From NCBI RefSeq assembly GCF_004005905.1, contig NZ_SACO01000009.1, positions 1 through 64,000 of the forward strand: a DNA stretch of 64,000 nt, given 5' to 3'. Position 1 is the first letter of the stretch. Each line of letters begins with the position of its first letter. The position numbers were made by a program, and so were the translations under genes. The stretch comes from Novosphingobium umbonatum. Its GTDB lineage: Bacteria; Pseudomonadota; Alphaproteobacteria; Sphingomonadales; Sphingomonadaceae. Under the pieces are notes generated by a model. The model was not told where the DNA came from, made no database searches, and saw only the letters and a program-made list of their open reading frames with translations. Positions 45,473 through 54,496 of this stretch are shown here, one piece after another.

Positions 45473-46642
45473 TTAGGCGGAATATTTCTGAATAATTTCC
45501 AGAATCGACAGGGCGACCTGGTCGATATGAAAGCGTTTGAGGAAACAGGGACGCGTCCGGTCGACAAGATTTTTCCGGTCCAGCGGTGTCATTTCCAACC
45601 ACCTTCGCAACAATCTCGTGGTGCCCGCCTGATCATCCGGCTCGACGATTCCCGCGCCATCGGCAAGGATCTCGCGCCAGATATTGACCTTGTTGCTGAT
45701 CAAGACCGGCGTGTTGCAGGCCAGCGCTTCGGCGACCACGATGCCGAAATTTTCCTGATGCGAAGGCAGGACAAAGGCCTCGGCCGCGCGGAAGGCGCCA
45801 TATTTGAGATCGCCCTTCAACATGCCGGGGAAATGCAACCGGTCGGCAATGCCCAGCTTTTGCGCCTGCGCCTGCAACACGGCCACCAGACCCACCTGAT
45901 CGGGCCCCGCGATCACCAGTTGCAGATCGGGATCGGTGGCGGCCACATCGGCAAAGGCCTGCACCAACAGGTCGCAGCCCTTCTTTTCGTGAATGCGGCT
46001 GAGGAACAGCAGATAGCGCTTGTCGCCCAGCGAGGGGAGATGGGCGCGGAAGGCGGCGATCTGGCTGTCTGGATCGCCCTTCACGTCCGAAGTGCCATAG
46101 CCGCCCGAAATGCCGTTGAGGCGATAGGGCCAAAAGGCCTTGTCGCACACGATGCCTTCTTCCTCGCACGTGAACAGCACGCGGCGCGCACCGGCCAGCA
46201 GCGGCCCTTCGGCCAGCCACCATGACACTTGCTTGATCAGATGTTTGAGCGGGTAGCGGCGGCGGAACCATGGGTCGAGCATGCCATGGCAGAAGCAGAA
46301 ATAGGGGATGCCCAGATCGCGCAGCGCCACCAGCGCCCCGCGCGTTTGGTAACGCCACAGGCCCGATACGATCACCGCATCATATTTGGGCGCATTCTCG
46401 CGCAGCCAGGGCACGAAATCGGGCGAGTAACGATAGGCCGCCCCCAGCGTCTTGCCACGGGGTACGCCCAGAGCGGTGATGGTGCCGGGATAGTCGGGCA
46501 GGCTCATCGGGCCTTTGGGGTCCAGACAGACGATGTCATGGCTGTGGCCATTACGGGTCCAGACAATGCCCATGTTGCGCGCGGCCTCGATGGGACCTCC
46601 CGCTTCCAGAAATGCCGTTTCCAGGATGTGCAGGATTTTCAT
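45473..46642 (-). CDS. Glycosyltransferase family 4 (tandem copy 1)
   Basis: A 389-residue GT-B enzyme starting MKILHILETAFLEAGGPIEAAR. Its sequence is closely similar to that of the upstream gene: both share CHGMLDPWF/THGMLDPWF, LLFLSR(I/L)HEKKGCD, AGPDQVGL and SHQENFG(I/V)VVAEALAC. The donor site is that last motif, near residue 300. The two probably arose by duplication and add related sugars. Its ATG overlaps the stop of the upstream copy by four bases. It is the last gene of a four-gene operon with GT2, acetyltransferase and the other copy. Confidence 0.88.
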   Translation of the reverse strand: MKILHILETAFLEAGGPIEAARNMGIVWTRNGHSHDIVCLDPKGPMSLPDYPGTITALGVPRGKTLGAAYRYSPDFVPWLRENAPKYDAVIVSGLWRYQTRGALVALRDLGIPYFCFCHGMLDPWFRRRYPLKHLIKQVSWWLAEGPLLAGARRVLFTCEEEGIVCDKAFWPYRLNGISGGYGTSDVKGDPDSQIAAFRAHLPSLGDKRYLLFLSRIHEKKGCDLLVQAFADVAATDPDLQLVIAGPDQVGLVAVLQAQAQKLGIADRLHFPGMLKGDLKYGAFRAAEAFVLPSHQENFGIVVAEALACNTPVLISNKVNIWREILADGAGIVEPDDQAGTTRLLRRWLEMTPLDRKNLVDRTRPCFLKRFHIDQVALSILEIIQKYSA

Positions 46643-47841
46643 GGGCGGTTCCTCTCAGGGGCGGTTCTGTCGGCCATCAGGATGGACAGCAAGTTGGCGG
46701 CGGCGCGATCAATATGGAATCTATCGAGAAAACAGGGGCGGGTTGCCGCCCGCATCGCGGCCAGAGCAGCAGGGGGCATGGCCAGAAAGCGCGCCAGCAT
46801 GGCGGCGGCGGGCGCATTGTCCTGTGTGGCAAGGCCTGCGCCTGCATCCACCACTTCGCGCCAGACATTGACCTCGTTGCCCAACAACACCGGCGTTCCG
46901 CAAGCCAGCGCCTCGGCCACCACCACGCCGAAATTTTCCTGATGCGATGTCAGCGCAAAGGCCTGCGCCGCACGATAGGCGCCGAATTTGACATCGCCGG
47001 TGACCATGCCGGGGAAATGCACCCGTCCCGCCAGCCCCAGATCCCTGGCCTGCGTTTCCAATGCGCTACGCAGGCCAACCTGATCAGGCCCTGCCACCAC
47101 CAGATGGAGTTCGGGATCCTCTGCTGCCACCGCGCCAAAAGCGTCGATCAGGATGTCGCAGCCCTTTTTCTCGTGCAGGCGGCTGAGGAAGAGCAGATAG
47201 CGCTTGCCCTTTACCGCTGGCAAAGCGCCGTGAAAGGCCTCGATCTGACGCTGGTGGCTGGCCCTGTCTTCGGCTTCGGGCACATCAAGCGTCCCGCAGC
47301 CTGCCACCGCGCCGCGCACATGATAGGGCCAGAAGGCATCCTGCGCTTGCAGCATTTCCTCGCGGCAGGTGAACAGCACATTCTGCGCATGACGCAGGTA
47401 TGCTCCCTCCACCATCCACCACGACAATTGTTTGAGCCAGTGTTTGACCGGATAATAGCGCTCGAACCATGGATCGAGCATGCCATGGGTAAACACGCTG
47501 TAGGGGACCCCGATCCGGTGCAGGCCGGTGATCGCTGCCCGCGCCTGATAGCGCCAGAGGCTGGACACAATCACCGCGTCATAGGAGCGCGCATGGGCGT
47601 GAAGCCAGGGCACAAGGTCGGGCGAATAGCGATAGATGCCCGAGGGCGTCTTGCGCCGAGGCGCACCCAGCGCGATCAATTCCCCCGGATAATCCCCCAG
47701 GTCGGCCTCGCCCGGCAGGTCGAGCGTGACCAGATCCTGCCGATGTCCCGCTCTGGCCCAGGCGTGGCCCAGGCTGCTTGCCACGGCAATCGGGCCACCC
47801 GATTCGGCCCGCGCCGTTTCCAGCAGATGCAGGATTTTCAT
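46639..47841 (-). CDS. Glycosyltransferase family 4 (tandem copy 2)
   Basis: A 400-residue paralogue of the following gene. The start at 47841 (MKILHLLETARAESGGPIAVA) matches its sister's N terminus; the open frame upstream to 47937 lacks similarity. It carries the same donor-site motif SHQENFGVVVAEALACGTPVLL. Stop and start overlap by ATGA with copy 1; its start overlaps the acetyltransferase stop by four bases too. Sugar donors are not predictable. Confidence 0.88.
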   Translation of the reverse strand: MKILHLLETARAESGGPIAVASSLGHAWARAGHRQDLVTLDLPGEADLGDYPGELIALGAPRRKTPSGIYRYSPDLVPWLHAHARSYDAVIVSSLWRYQARAAITGLHRIGVPYSVFTHGMLDPWFERYYPVKHWLKQLSWWMVEGAYLRHAQNVLFTCREEMLQAQDAFWPYHVRGAVAGCGTLDVPEAEDRASHQRQIEAFHGALPAVKGKRYLLFLSRLHEKKGCDILIDAFGAVAAEDPELHLVVAGPDQVGLRSALETQARDLGLAGRVHFPGMVTGDVKFGAYRAAQAFALTSHQENFGVVVAEALACGTPVLLGNEVNVWREVVDAGAGLATQDNAPAAAMLARFLAMPPAALAAMRAATRPCFLDRFHIDRAAANLLSILMADRTAPERNRP

Positions 47842-48437
47842 GACGCGGTGACCTTGTCGATAAAGCGGGTACGATCGGCAATCCTTCGCGCTGGATTGCC
47901 GGCATAGACCGTCCATGGCTCCAGCCTGCCAAAGCATACGCCCGCACCGCCCAGCACCGCGCCTTCGCCAATATGCGCGCCGGGCCCGACAAAACAGCCC
48001 GCCGCGACCCAGGCATGGGGTTCGATGGTGATCGGCTTGGCGTAGATCTGGAAAGTGGCCGAATGGATATCATGCGTGCCCGCCATCAGGCGCGAGAATT
48101 GCGAGACAATGGCGTGGTCGCCAATCGTGATCGGCCCCATAGTATAGGCATAGGCCTGCCAGCCCAGAACGGCATGGTCGCCCATGGTCAGATTGGGCGG
48201 ATACCAGACCCTCGCGCTGCCATAGACGCGTGCGCCCGTGCCCATTTCCGCCCCGAACATCCGCAACAAAAAGCGGCGCCAGCCATACATTTGCGGCGGC
48301 GTCCAACTGGCCAGCAGCAGCCATGTGGTGTTCCACAAAAGGCGCAACAGGATGTGGCGATAGCTGAAGCTGCGCAGCCGGCCTTTGGTGCCATAAGTGG
48401 TCCCTGCCAGCATATCGGGGTCGGAGGGCGCGATCAT
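47838..48437 (-). CDS. WcaF-like hexapeptide O-acetyltransferase
   Basis: A 199-residue left-handed beta-helix acetyltransferase similar to colanic-acid WcaF. Elements are WNTTWLLLASWTPPQMYGWRRFLLRMFGAEMGTGARVY, the hexapeptide repeats around GDHAVLGWQAYAYTMGPITIGDHAIVSQFSRLMAGTHD (with a His for acetyl transfer) and IGEGAVLGGAGVCFGRLEPWTVYAGNPARRI. The start at 48437 gives an ATGA overlap with the GT2 gene, which fits the pattern of the operon. It would O-acetylate a sugar of the polymer. Confidence 0.88.
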   Translation of the reverse strand: MIAPSDPDMLAGTTYGTKGRLRSFSYRHILLRLLWNTTWLLLASWTPPQMYGWRRFLLRMFGAEMGTGARVYGSARVWYPPNLTMGDHAVLGWQAYAYTMGPITIGDHAIVSQFSRLMAGTHDIHSATFQIYAKPITIEPHAWVAAGCFVGPGAHIGEGAVLGGAGVCFGRLEPWTVYAGNPARRIADRTRFIDKVTAS

Positions 48438-49273
48438 GAAAGAGCCATCTTGATATAGCGGTAGAGGAAATTGACGGGCCATAATGGTCCGCCGAAACGG
48501 CGGCAGAAATGGAGCCATTCGCGCCAGGGCACGCCCTTGGGATGGCCAAAGATAAAGCGCCGGTTGGCCCAGTTCAGCTTGGACTGGCCCAGTTCAAACG
48601 CGATATTGAACGGGGTTGTGCCCACCACATCCATGGTTTGAAACAAGCGGTAACCGGCAAGATTGGCGCGCAGGCCATAATCGATGTCGCCGGTGGAATG
48701 GGCGTAATGGGGGGAATGGATGCCAATATCCTCCACCGCGCTGGCGGGTACGATCACCGCATTGCCATTCATGGTGGCGCAGGGCTGTCCGTCATCGGGC
48801 GCCAGTTGGAAACGCAGGCGGGACAGCCCCCTTGCCCGCACCATGGCGCCATAGGTGATGGCGCCTGTATCGGGGTCGGCCACCTTGCCCACAGTGATCA
48901 CCTTGGGGCCATATTCGCGTTCTTTCTGGTGGTGGAATTCGAACATGGCGGCGATGCTGCCCGGGGCGAACATCAAGTCGTCATTCCACCACAGATAGTA
49001 ATCGGGCTTGTCCTCTATGGCGCGGGTCCATGCGGTTCGCATGCCGCCATTCCACCACAGGTTGCCGGTGCCATCGATGACGGTGACTTCGGCAAAGCTT
49101 GCCCGCACGGCATCGCCTGTTCCCTGTGGGCAGGCATCATCCACCAGATAGACGCGGTAATCCAGCCCTTTGGCCGCCTCGCGCAGATCGTGAAGGCGGC
49201 GCAGGGTGACCTCCCTGCGGTTAAAGACAGTGGCCAGAACGGCGATCCGCGGTGGGGGCTGGCTTGGTTTCAC
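48434..49273 (-). CDS. Glycosyltransferase family 2
   Basis: A 279-residue GT-A fold enzyme: IAVLATVFNRREVTLRRL near residue 9, the VYLVDDACPQGTGD nucleotide site with DD near 45, NLWWNGGMRTAW, YLWWNDDLMFAPGS (DxD metal site) near 95, and the GDIDYGLRANLAG acceptor-end motif near 193. This is the rhamnosyl/galactofuranosyl-like branch of GT2, but the sugar is not certain. It begins an operon of four overlapping genes. A gap of 68 bases with AT-rich sequence separates it from the polymerase gene. Confidence 0.88.
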   Translation of the reverse strand: MKPSQPPPRIAVLATVFNRREVTLRRLHDLREAAKGLDYRVYLVDDACPQGTGDAVRASFAEVTVIDGTGNLWWNGGMRTAWTRAIEDKPDYYLWWNDDLMFAPGSIAAMFEFHHQKEREYGPKVITVGKVADPDTGAITYGAMVRARGLSRLRFQLAPDDGQPCATMNGNAVIVPASAVEDIGIHSPHYAHSTGDIDYGLRANLAGYRLFQTMDVVGTTPFNIAFELGQSKLNWANRRFIFGHPKGVPWREWLHFCRRFGGPLWPVNFLYRYIKMALS

Positions 49274-49281
49274 GCGGAACT

Positions 49282-49295
49282 CCGCACTAGAGTCG
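49282..49295. promoter_or_regulatory. Shared motif upstream of the GT2 operon (copy C)
   Basis: CCGCACTAGAGTCG is the same element as at 50685-50704 with six central bases missing. It lies nine bases before the GT2 start on the coding strand's upstream side. Its role is unproven; see the matching sites. Confidence 0.28.
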
Positions 49296-49341
49296 TCTTA
49301 CTATGGGAATTTTATACTATCTATCTGATATAATTTGATTT

Positions 49342-50646
49342 TCAAGACAATGGCATCGGATTTTTTCCCTGCCAACGGCGCCATTTGGGCAAAGCTGCCT
49401 GTGGCCGCGCGCCATAAGAAGCTGCGCCATATCCGTTGGCAATATACAGGACATAGAACAGCGCAAAGCAGGTGAATTTGTCCGGCGCAAAGCAATTGCC
49501 GTTGAAAATGAAGGACAGGAAGACGTAAAGCTTGTACATCTTGTTGAAAGGTCTGAAGAAGAAATAGAGCAAAAATGGTCCGAAGATGCCGTAGTAGAAC
49601 AAGGCGTTGTAGATCGAGTTCATCAGATATTCGTTGGGCGGCATGCCTGCCCGCGCCGATAGCGGGGTGATGGCATCAATCATCGCGGTGGACAGGGCGC
49701 CCAGAGGGTAGCTGGCCAAAAAGTCGCCCATCACGCCCGCCGGACCAAAGATGCGCACGAAAATCGAGAAGTCCCCGTTGGCCTGTCCGGCGGTGCTGAG
49801 GCGTTTGGTGATGAACAGATCGTCGCTGGCGGCCATAATGCCCAGGCCGATGATCATGCCTACCACCAGGCAGGCGATGCGATAGCGGGCAAAGGCTGGC
49901 ATCGTCATCACCGCAACGCTGACCAGCACGCCCAGAAACAGCACAAAGGACAGCGATTGACTCATCAGGCCGGTGGCGACCAGCAGGATATTGGCAAAGG
50001 GGTCTCTGCCGCCCAGATGGTGGAAAAAGCCGTTGATCATCAACAGGCCCAGCACTTCAAAGGCCAGATAGCTGGGTTCGGTGAAAGTGGCGGCGGGGCG
50101 CAGATGCATGAAGCGCAGGGTCAGTTCGGTGGGGACGGTGTTGTTGCCCTGTGCGTAAAGATCGGCGGGAATCCCGAAATAGATGCCGCGCGACAGGGTC
50201 CCCATCTGCACTATGCAAAGGCAGAAAAGGAAAATCGCGATGATGCGGATAGTGCGGGTCACGGCCTTGCTGTTGGGCGCGATGGCAAAATGGCGAACGC
50301 CCAGAAAAAAGCTGACCGACAAGGTGTAAAATAGAATTTCGCGCGATATTTTCAGAATATCCTGATTGGGATCGACCGACCTTTCCCAAAGCAGCGGCGT
50401 ATACATCAAAGGCATAATGAACAAAAAGGCCGGAACATCGCTCAAGCCTTTGGCAAAGACTTTGCCATAGCGAAACAGCATCAACAGGGCGGTCAGCGTG
50501 GCAAAGGAGAGCCAATAGCTGGTGCCGACCTCGATCAGCAAGGTGAGCAGCAGGCAAGTTATTTCCAGCTTTCCCATCGTCAGAACAGGCGTTTGGGCTA
50601 GCTTGTTCTGGCGGGTAACCTCGGCAGGGTGAAGCATTAGGGACAT
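49342..50646 (-). CDS. O-antigen/exopolysaccharide polymerase-like (Wzy type)
   Basis: A 434-residue protein with about 11 hydrophobic segments and a long periplasmic loop between them, in the pattern of Wzy polymerases. A conserved loop block is LHLRPAATFTEPSYLAFEVLGLLMINGF-like sequence near residue 180 (RPAATFTEPSYLAFEVLG) and the final stretch IYNALFYYGIFGPFLLYFFF. Wzy proteins share little sequence, so the call rests on topology and on neighbours (GTs, acetyltransferase, flippase elsewhere). Confidence 0.75.
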   Translation of the reverse strand: MSLMLHPAEVTRQNKLAQTPVLTMGKLEITCLLLTLLIEVGTSYWLSFATLTALLMLFRYGKVFAKGLSDVPAFLFIMPLMYTPLLWERSVDPNQDILKISREILFYTLSVSFFLGVRHFAIAPNSKAVTRTIRIIAIFLFCLCIVQMGTLSRGIYFGIPADLYAQGNNTVPTELTLRFMHLRPAATFTEPSYLAFEVLGLLMINGFFHHLGGRDPFANILLVATGLMSQSLSFVLFLGVLVSVAVMTMPAFARYRIACLVVGMIIGLGIMAASDDLFITKRLSTAGQANGDFSIFVRIFGPAGVMGDFLASYPLGALSTAMIDAITPLSARAGMPPNEYLMNSIYNALFYYGIFGPFLLYFFFRPFNKMYKLYVFLSFIFNGNCFAPDKFTCFALFYVLYIANGYGAASYGARPQAALPKWRRWQGKNPMPLS

Positions 50647-50684
50647 TGCAGCTATTCCACACCTACGTGATTATGCCTATAATG

Positions 50685-50704
50685 CTGCACTAGCGATAGA
50701 GTCG
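50685..50704. promoter_or_regulatory. Shared motif in the divergent polymerase/SGNH region (copy B)
   Basis: This copy differs from that at 30989-31008 at two positions of 20. A TATAAT at 50678-50683 on the plus strand adjoins it. It lies between the divergent polymerase and SGNH genes and could serve either. The rest of 50647-50901 shows nothing else. Confidence 0.32.
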
Positions 50705-50901
50705 CGGATGGGTCAAGGGATTGCGCGTATTTTTGCGTAGTATCTGTTTGATTTTTAGAAAATTCTTGGCGAAGCTATAGCTCGGGTATGACGCGCCGCA
50801 ACAAAATGGCAGCTCTGGTTTGCACGGCATTTCATAGGCCGGTTCGCATTCGGGACTACTGGCGTAATCCTGCGGCATTTGTTTATCATGGTGGGAATAT
50901 T

Positions 50902-51759
50902 GTGAGAATATTGACCAAAGCGCATGCCAAATGGCTGCTTATGCTCGTGCTCGCCATCATTCCGGCGGCAGAATTCGGCTTGCGCTTGGCCGGCGCGACC
51001 AGCTTTCCGCTCTATCGGGTGGATTCTGCGATCGGCTATTATCCCGCGCCTTCGCAACAGGGCGCCTTGTTCCGCCGCAATGACTGGGCGGTCAATGCGC
51101 AATCCATGGGCACCGCGCGCCCCTTCTCGCCCACGGCCGATGCGGTGTTGTTGGTGGGGGACAGCATTGTGTTCGGCGGCAATCCGTTCCGGCAAAAGGA
51201 CAAGCTGGGGCCGCAACTGGAGCAGGTGGCCAAGGTTCCGGTCTATCCTCTGGCGGCGGGGGGATGGTCGCTCAACAATGAACTGGCCATGATGCGCGCC
51301 CATCCCGAATGGCTGGCCACGCCCACCATTGTCTGGGTCAGCGAAAGCGGCGATTTCGGGGAATTGGCGACGCACAGTTCCGCCCTGCAATGGCCTGATC
51401 ATCCGCCGGTCTCGGCCTTGGCTTATTATGCACAGAAATATGTGCTCAAGCCCAAGGATGTGGTGATGTCGCCGGTAACTGCCGAGGCAACCCGCCGGTG
51501 GCAGGCCAATCTGGACTGGTTCCTGCAGCATTATCACGGGCGCCTGATCTGGGTGCTCTATCCCCTGCGTAAAGAGGTTGGCCAGCCCCTACCCGCCGCT
51601 TTCGCCCCGCTTTTGGCACGATTGCAGGGGCGGGCAGAGATTGTGACCATTGCCAGGGATCCGCTCTGGAAAGATGCCCTTTATCGCGACACTGAAATCC
51701 ATCCTTCGGTGGAGGGCAATCGGGTGCTGGCGGAGATTATCGCCCGGCATTTGCGCTAG
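50902..51759 (+). CDS. SGNH-hydrolase-like protein with membrane anchor
   Basis: A 285-residue protein of the SGNH/GDSL superfamily: an N-terminal hydrophobic segment (WLLMLVLAIIPAAEFGLRLAG, residues 10-30), the block I VLLVGDSIVFGG with the catalytic Ser, and the terminal Asp-His in DTEIHPSVEGNRVLAE. The middle blocks are weak. The GTG at 50902 is preceded by GGTGGGAA; an in-frame ATG at 50788 would add 38 residues lacking features. SGNH proteins in polysaccharide loci usually add or remove acetyl groups. Its last 23 bases overlap the convergent beta-helix gene. Confidence 0.75.
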   Translation: MRILTKAHAKWLLMLVLAIIPAAEFGLRLAGATSFPLYRVDSAIGYYPAPSQQGALFRRNDWAVNAQSMGTARPFSPTADAVLLVGDSIVFGGNPFRQKDKLGPQLEQVAKVPVYPLAAGGWSLNNELAMMRAHPEWLATPTIVWVSESGDFGELATHSSALQWPDHPPVSALAYYAQKYVLKPKDVVMSPVTAEATRRWQANLDWFLQHYHGRLIWVLYPLRKEVGQPLPAAFAPLLARLQGRAEIVTIARDPLWKDALYRDTEIHPSVEGNRVLAEIIARHLR

Positions 51760-53749
51760 GCGCCATTTGCGCGCCAGATAGTGGGGTGACGGCCAGTTGC
51801 GCCACCAAGTCCTGCAGCCTCTGCGCCTGTGTTGCCACCAGCAGGCGCCGCCCGTCGGGCAGGCGCTGCTGGGCCAGATTCGGTAGCGTGGAGTCAAGGG
51901 CGGGACCGGTCCGGTTGTTGTCCTGCGTCAGCATCGCGTCAAAGTTCAAATCGGCAGGCTCGGACGCAACCAGCTTGGCCCCCAGCACCAGATTACCCGC
52001 GAAAAGATTGCCCGCCGGATGGCCGAAATTCTCGGGCGTCAGCGTGGCCAGCGCGGGATAATGGCGCAACCACAAGGCGCTCTGATAGGGCACTTTGGCC
52101 GCCTTGGCGGCAAATTCCTCGCGGCGACCGGCTTGAAAAGTCAGGCCACGCGCGTCAAAATGCAAAGAGGCACGTTTGGGGGATAGCATCAGATTGCCCG
52201 TCGCATGGTTGTCGCGCCCTCCGGCAAAGACGATGCTGTGATCGCCCCCGACCAGAATATTGCCGCTGATATCCGCGCTGCTGAATTGATCGTCCAGATA
52301 GATGGCGGAGAGGAAATAGGTCTTCCTCTGCCCGCCAAGGTCGTGGATATAATTGCCCGCCAGCCTTGTCCCCCGCAAGGTCCAGTCTGCGCCCATATAG
52401 ACCGCGCCCATATCCTCGGCATCGCGTAGGACATGGCTGATCTCGTTACGCTCCACCGCCAGATCATTGCCCCACAGCATGACGCCCGTATGCGGCCCGC
52501 CGGTGATCAGGGAATCGCGCAAGGCATTGCCCACGCCTTCCAGTTTCACACCGGGGCGATAGGTCGGGCTTTCCTGCCCGAATTCGGCGACCACGCTGTC
52601 GGCAATCACATTGTCGCCACGGGTCAGGCTGGCGCGGTCGCCGCCTTGCAGGATGATGCCGGTCTCGCCGGTCTGCTCGACCACAGTGTGGCGGATCTGC
52701 ACTTGCTTGCCGCCGCGTACCACCAATCCGTTGCGGCCCGACTGGCGCAAATGGCAATCCTCGATGATGACATCCTGATCCTGCGCAAGGGTCACCAGAT
52801 CGCCGCTGGCCCGTTCAAAGCCGATATGGCGCAGCGTGACATGGGCCGCGCCTTGCAGGCGCAACAAGGTGGTGGCCACCGCCAGTTCCACCTCGCCGCC
52901 GCCCGAGACCGGCGTGAACAGCGCGCGTTTTTGCGCAGGCGGCCAATAGAAGCGCCCCGACTGACCCAATTGCGACACCAGATTGGCGAGGTAGAAATCG
53001 GCCTTGGGCTGGCCATCGGGCGGGCTGCGCAAGGGGGCCACCTTGGCGCTATGGCTGGCGGGGTTCAGACCTTGCAGCGGCGCGCTCTCATAGCTCCATA
53101 CCGTGCCCCAATAGGCGGCCACCCATGCCGCCTGTTCACCCCATAGCGCGGCGGGCATATCGGAGGGCAGGCGCAGCACCGGACCTTGCGCCAATGGCCC
53201 TTCGATAACGGCGGTGACGCGGGTCTGCGCGGGCCAGCGGGTGGGATAGAGGCGCTGCCCACCCTGAAACAGCAATAGCCCCTGTTCGCCGGTGTTCACA
53301 TAGGTGCCATGGGGGATCAAGGCGGGGGTGAAGGGCAGGTCGCCCCATTCCGCCACCCGTGTTCCCGATGGCAGGGGATGGCCGGAAGCATCGCTGGCCT
53401 GTGCATCGTTGGCCTGCGCGTCGTTGGCCTGTGCGGGGCGGGTGGGCACGTCGCGCGCGCCACTCAGCCAGCTCGCGCCTTGGTCGGCCCCGCGCAGGAT
53501 CAGCCGATGCGCGGGCGTGCCGCCATGCGCGGCATCGATCACGATGGGGGCGGACAGCCGGATGCGCCCCGCAGGAAGCACCATTTCCACCGGCTCGCCC
53601 GCAGGTAGGCTGTCGCGCAAAGCGGGCAGGGCGGCGATGGCCTGCGCGATTCCTTCAGGCGAGGCGGGGAGTGGTACAACGCGGGCGGCGGCGGTTGTGG
53701 GCAGGGCCATGAATGCCAGACTGGAAAGGGCGGCTGTGTGGATTTTCAT
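51737..53749 (-). CDS. Secreted right-handed beta-helix protein
   Basis: A 670-residue protein with signal peptide (to TTAAAR), an N-terminal domain, and from about residue 300 to 540 an array of right-handed parallel beta-helix turns (NGLVVRGGKQVQIRHTVVEQ, GNVIVADSVVAEF-like, NEISHVLRDAEDMGAVYMGAD, GNYIHDLGGQ, GNILVGGDHSIVF). This fold is typical of polysaccharide lyases, epimerases and glycan-binding proteins; the active site cannot be read. Residues 107-121 hold three 5-residue repeats QANDA/QANDA/QASDA. It may trim or modify the polymer made by the neighbouring genes. Confidence 0.8.
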   Translation of the reverse strand: MKIHTAALSSLAFMALPTTAAARVVPLPASPEGIAQAIAALPALRDSLPAGEPVEMVLPAGRIRLSAPIVIDAAHGGTPAHRLILRGADQGASWLSGARDVPTRPAQANDAQANDAQASDASGHPLPSGTRVAEWGDLPFTPALIPHGTYVNTGEQGLLLFQGGQRLYPTRWPAQTRVTAVIEGPLAQGPVLRLPSDMPAALWGEQAAWVAAYWGTVWSYESAPLQGLNPASHSAKVAPLRSPPDGQPKADFYLANLVSQLGQSGRFYWPPAQKRALFTPVSGGGEVELAVATTLLRLQGAAHVTLRHIGFERASGDLVTLAQDQDVIIEDCHLRQSGRNGLVVRGGKQVQIRHTVVEQTGETGIILQGGDRASLTRGDNVIADSVVAEFGQESPTYRPGVKLEGVGNALRDSLITGGPHTGVMLWGNDLAVERNEISHVLRDAEDMGAVYMGADWTLRGTRLAGNYIHDLGGQRKTYFLSAIYLDDQFSSADISGNILVGGDHSIVFAGGRDNHATGNLMLSPKRASLHFDARGLTFQAGRREEFAAKAAKVPYQSALWLRHYPALATLTPENFGHPAGNLFAGNLVLGAKLVASEPADLNFDAMLTQDNNRTGPALDSTLPNLAQQRLPDGRRLLVATQAQRLQDLVAQLAVTPLSGAQMAPSANAGR
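53387..53431 (-). repeat. Three 15-base tandem repeats in the beta-helix gene
   Basis: Codes for QANDA, QANDA, QASDA at residues 107-121. The 15-base units are nearly identical, so copy number may vary between strains without changing the frame. Confidence 0.8.
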
Positions 53750-53884
53750 GGCATGTAATCCTATGGGAAATATGGATATTTATACAGTTCAGGGTGCCTG
53801 GGGATCAAGCCTTGCCCGCGCCTTTTTCCGGCATCCCCCGCCAAATCTGTTCCCAAATCGTTCCGCCCGCGCTAGGGTGCGCCG

Positions 53885-54496
53885 ATGATTGCGAAACTGA
53901 CCGGCACTCTGGATGATTTTGGCCCCGATTGGGCGGTGATCGACGTCAATGGCGTGGGCTATCTGGTGTTCTGCTCCGCCCGCACGCTGGCCGCCTTTGG
54001 TGTGCGCGGCGATCGCGTTGTGGTGCATACCGAGATGCAAGTGTCGGAAACCGACATGCGCCTGATCGGCTTTACCAGCGCGGGCGAGAGGGCGTGGTTC
54101 CGCCTTTTGACGCAGGTGCAGGGTGTGGGCAGCAAGGTGGCGCTGGCCATCCTGTCCGCGCTGACCGCCGAAGAATTGCAGCGCGCCTGCGCCGGTGGCG
54201 ACAGCGCCATGGTGGCCCGCGCCAATGGGGTGGGGCCGAAACTGGCGGCGCGCATTGTCAATGAATTGAAGGACAAGGCGGGCGCGATGAGCTTTGGCGG
54301 TCTGCCCGCTAGCGTGTCGGTATCGGGCGCCCTGCCCGAGGGCAATCTGGCGGCGGATATTGTTTCGGCGCTGCAAAACCTTGGTTTCAAACCCAATGTG
54401 GCGGCGGCGGCGGCGGAAAAGGCGCTGGACGAATTGGGCGAGGCGGCGGGATTGAATGCACTGATCCGCGTGGCGTTGAAGAAGGCGAGTGGGTGA
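53885..54496 (+). CDS. ruvA: Holliday junction helicase subunit RuvA
   Basis: A 203-residue RuvA, which binds four-way junctions as a tetramer and loads RuvB. Domain I begins [28 protein letters not shown], domain II has the helix-hairpin-helix pairs ([19 protein letters not shown] and [20 protein letters not shown] near 70 and 110), and the RuvB-binding domain III ends [22 protein letters not shown]. Its stop overlaps the start of the next gene, which is not ruvB as usual but an unrelated insertion. Confidence 0.97.
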   Translation: MIAKLTGTLDDFGPDWAVIDVNGVGYLVFCSARTLAAFGVRGDRVVVHTEMQVSETDMRLIGFTSAGERAWFRLLTQVQGVGSKVALAILSALTAEELQRACAGGDSAMVARANGVGPKLAARIVNELKDKAGAMSFGGLPASVSVSGALPEGNLAADIVSALQNLGFKPNVAAAAAEKALDELGEAAGLNALIRVALKKASG

